Assembly: GCA_038257535.1 (NCBI GenBank)
Contig: JBBSJE010000050.1
Location: forward strand, 1 to 32,791
DNA length: 32,791 bases
Source: JAGTJU01 sp038257535
Lineage (GTDB): Bacteria > Myxococcota_A > Polyangia > Fen-1088
Reading direction: 5' to 3'
In this document: positions 32,179-32,791 of the stretch, piece by piece
Layout: each line of letters begins with the position of its first letter
Position numbering within the stretch: the stretch's first letter is position 1
Notes under the pieces: model-generated
What the model was told of the DNA's origin: nothing
Seen by the model: the letters and a program-made list of their open reading frames with translations, nothing else
Database searches by the model: none
Position numbers and translations under genes: made by a program

Positions 32179-32791
32179 CTAAAAGACAGCGCTCAAAGCT
32201 GGAATAATGATCTGGGCAAATGTTTCCGCCCTTACCTGGGCCGTTCGCTCTGCACTAAGATGGCCCAGTCCCGAAGCGAAGGATGGGCTGCGCGTAGGGG
32301 GGCTCTTCGACTGCTTCACGACAACCGACGCGTGGAACTGCGCATTCATCGCTGCTTTCGCAGACGCGTCGCTTGAAGCAGCCGCCCACGCGACGAAGCG
32401 CCAGGCCAGCTCCGCATGTTCTTGTTCGTCCCGGGCGATGCATGACATCGCAAGCCGAATGACCTCATCGCAAGCCTCCTCAGCCGCAGCGTCTGCTTCG
32501 GCGGCGGCGAGCGTTTCGCCGATACAACCATCACGGAAGGTCTCGGCCGCGACCGCCACCAAGGACGAATCCCCCAGCAGGTCACCGCTGAGATCGACGG
32601 GCCCCGGCCCAACGGGCTGCTCCAAGAAACGCGAGGCAAGCGCGAAGGAGATGCGCGCGTGGTGAATTTCGTCCACCGCCGCTCGGTGACAAGCTGCGAT
32701 GAGTTCAGGAGGGGCGGCCACCATCACGAGCTGAAGCGAAAACTTGCTGAAGCTGGCGATAGAGGCATGTTCCATCTGCGCCTGCTTGGCC
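32179..32791 (-). CDS. Ferritin-like domain protein of the myxobacterial 'EHAS' type (N-terminus beyond window)
   Basis: The frame is open to the right window edge, so the 5' end is missing. Visible residues read AKQAQMEHASIASFSKFSLQ followed by a four-helix ferritin-like domain. Candidate di-metal ligands are the Glu of EHAS, DEIHH, the Glu in CIGET and DEQEH: two E/D-E-x-x-H motifs plus two more Glu. The Met of MEHAS could be a start, but related proteins place this motif after an N-terminal extension, and the frame stays open upstream. The C-terminal 60 residues are less regular. Di-iron proteins of this type are usually redox or iron-handling proteins; the role here is unknown. A 63-base gap separates it from the GT-C-type gene on the same strand. 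Confidence 0.8.
   Translation of the reverse strand, partial: AKQAQMEHASIASFSKFSLQLVMVAAPPELIAACHRAAVDEIHHARISFALASRFLEQPVGPGPVDLSGDLLGDSSLVAVAAETFRDGCIGETLAAAEADAAAEEACDEVIRLAMSCIARDEQEHAELAWRFVAWAAASSDASAKAAMNAQFHASVVVKQSKSPPTRSPSFASGLGHLSAERTAQVRAETFAQIIIPALSAVF

Overview
The window is GC-rich DNA from a Gram-negative bacterium, most likely a myxobacterium or close relative (Myxococcota). The best taxonomic sign is the C-terminus of the giant protein at 22729..28053: a Cys-rich stretch, one hydrophobic segment and an Arg cluster, the layout of MYXO-CTERM sorting tails. The lineage is also suggested by repeated C-D/N-G-x-D-x-x-C metal-binding (MopE-like) motifs, many lipoproteins, an ECF sigma / membrane-TPR pair and a ferritin-like 'EHAS' protein. 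No rRNA, tRNA, CRISPR array, phage or complete insertion sequence was seen. Genes are packed and no gene-free stretch exceeds about 300 bases.

Layout. 1..1407: a NapC/NirT-type cytochrome c (partial), a gamma-glutamylcyclotransferase-like protein and a [2Fe-2S] ferredoxin. 1546..10928: eight co-directional, closely spaced genes that form the highlight of the window: a Gfo/Idh/MocA dehydrogenase, a RuBisCO-like protein (RLP), a DUF1537-type sugar-acid kinase, a Rossmann/6PGDH-C-type oxidoisomerase, and a ribose-type ABC importer (lipoprotein binding protein, permease, double ATPase, second permease). This enzyme set matches the published D-apiose catabolic route (ApsD, ApnO, OiaK and an RLP acting on 3-oxo-isoapionate 4-phosphate). 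10980..14961: an envelope/regulatory group with a probable outer-membrane protein, an ECF sigma factor, a membrane-anchored TPR-like probable anti-sigma factor, and a propeller-like lipoprotein. 15105..15494: an orphan IS66/IS3 OrfA-like helix-turn-helix protein. 15501..17963 (minus): a large secreted protein of unknown family and RNase HI with an N-terminal extension. 18052..20747: a lipoprotein and a HEAT-repeat/RNA-methyltransferase fusion. 20744..28053 (minus): two translationally coupled surface proteins, a 1774-residue von Willebrand A / MopE-motif / MYXO-CTERM protein and a MopE-motif lipoprotein ending in an FGE-sulfatase-like domain. 28143..32115: a polysaccharide flippase and a GT-C-type membrane glycosyltransferase-like protein, arranged tail to tail. 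32179..32791: a ferritin-like protein running off the right edge.

How the genes may work together. In the apiose model the importer brings in D-apiose, ApsD oxidises it to apionolactone, a lactonase not found here opens it to apionate, ApnO makes 3-oxo-isoapionate, OiaK phosphorylates it, and the RLP either cleaves it to glycolate and 3-phosphoglycerate (OiaT type) or decarboxylates it (OiaX type). No erythrulose-phosphate isomerase lies in the window, which leans towards the OiaT reaction but does not prove it. Apiose occurs in plant pectin (rhamnogalacturonan II) and apiogalacturonan, so the operon would suit a plant-litter or aquatic-plant polymer scavenger. Two promoter-like elements with the same core, each near a TAGGC/GCCTA inverted repeat, precede the apiose operon and the orphan HTH gene; this is a weak hint of shared control.
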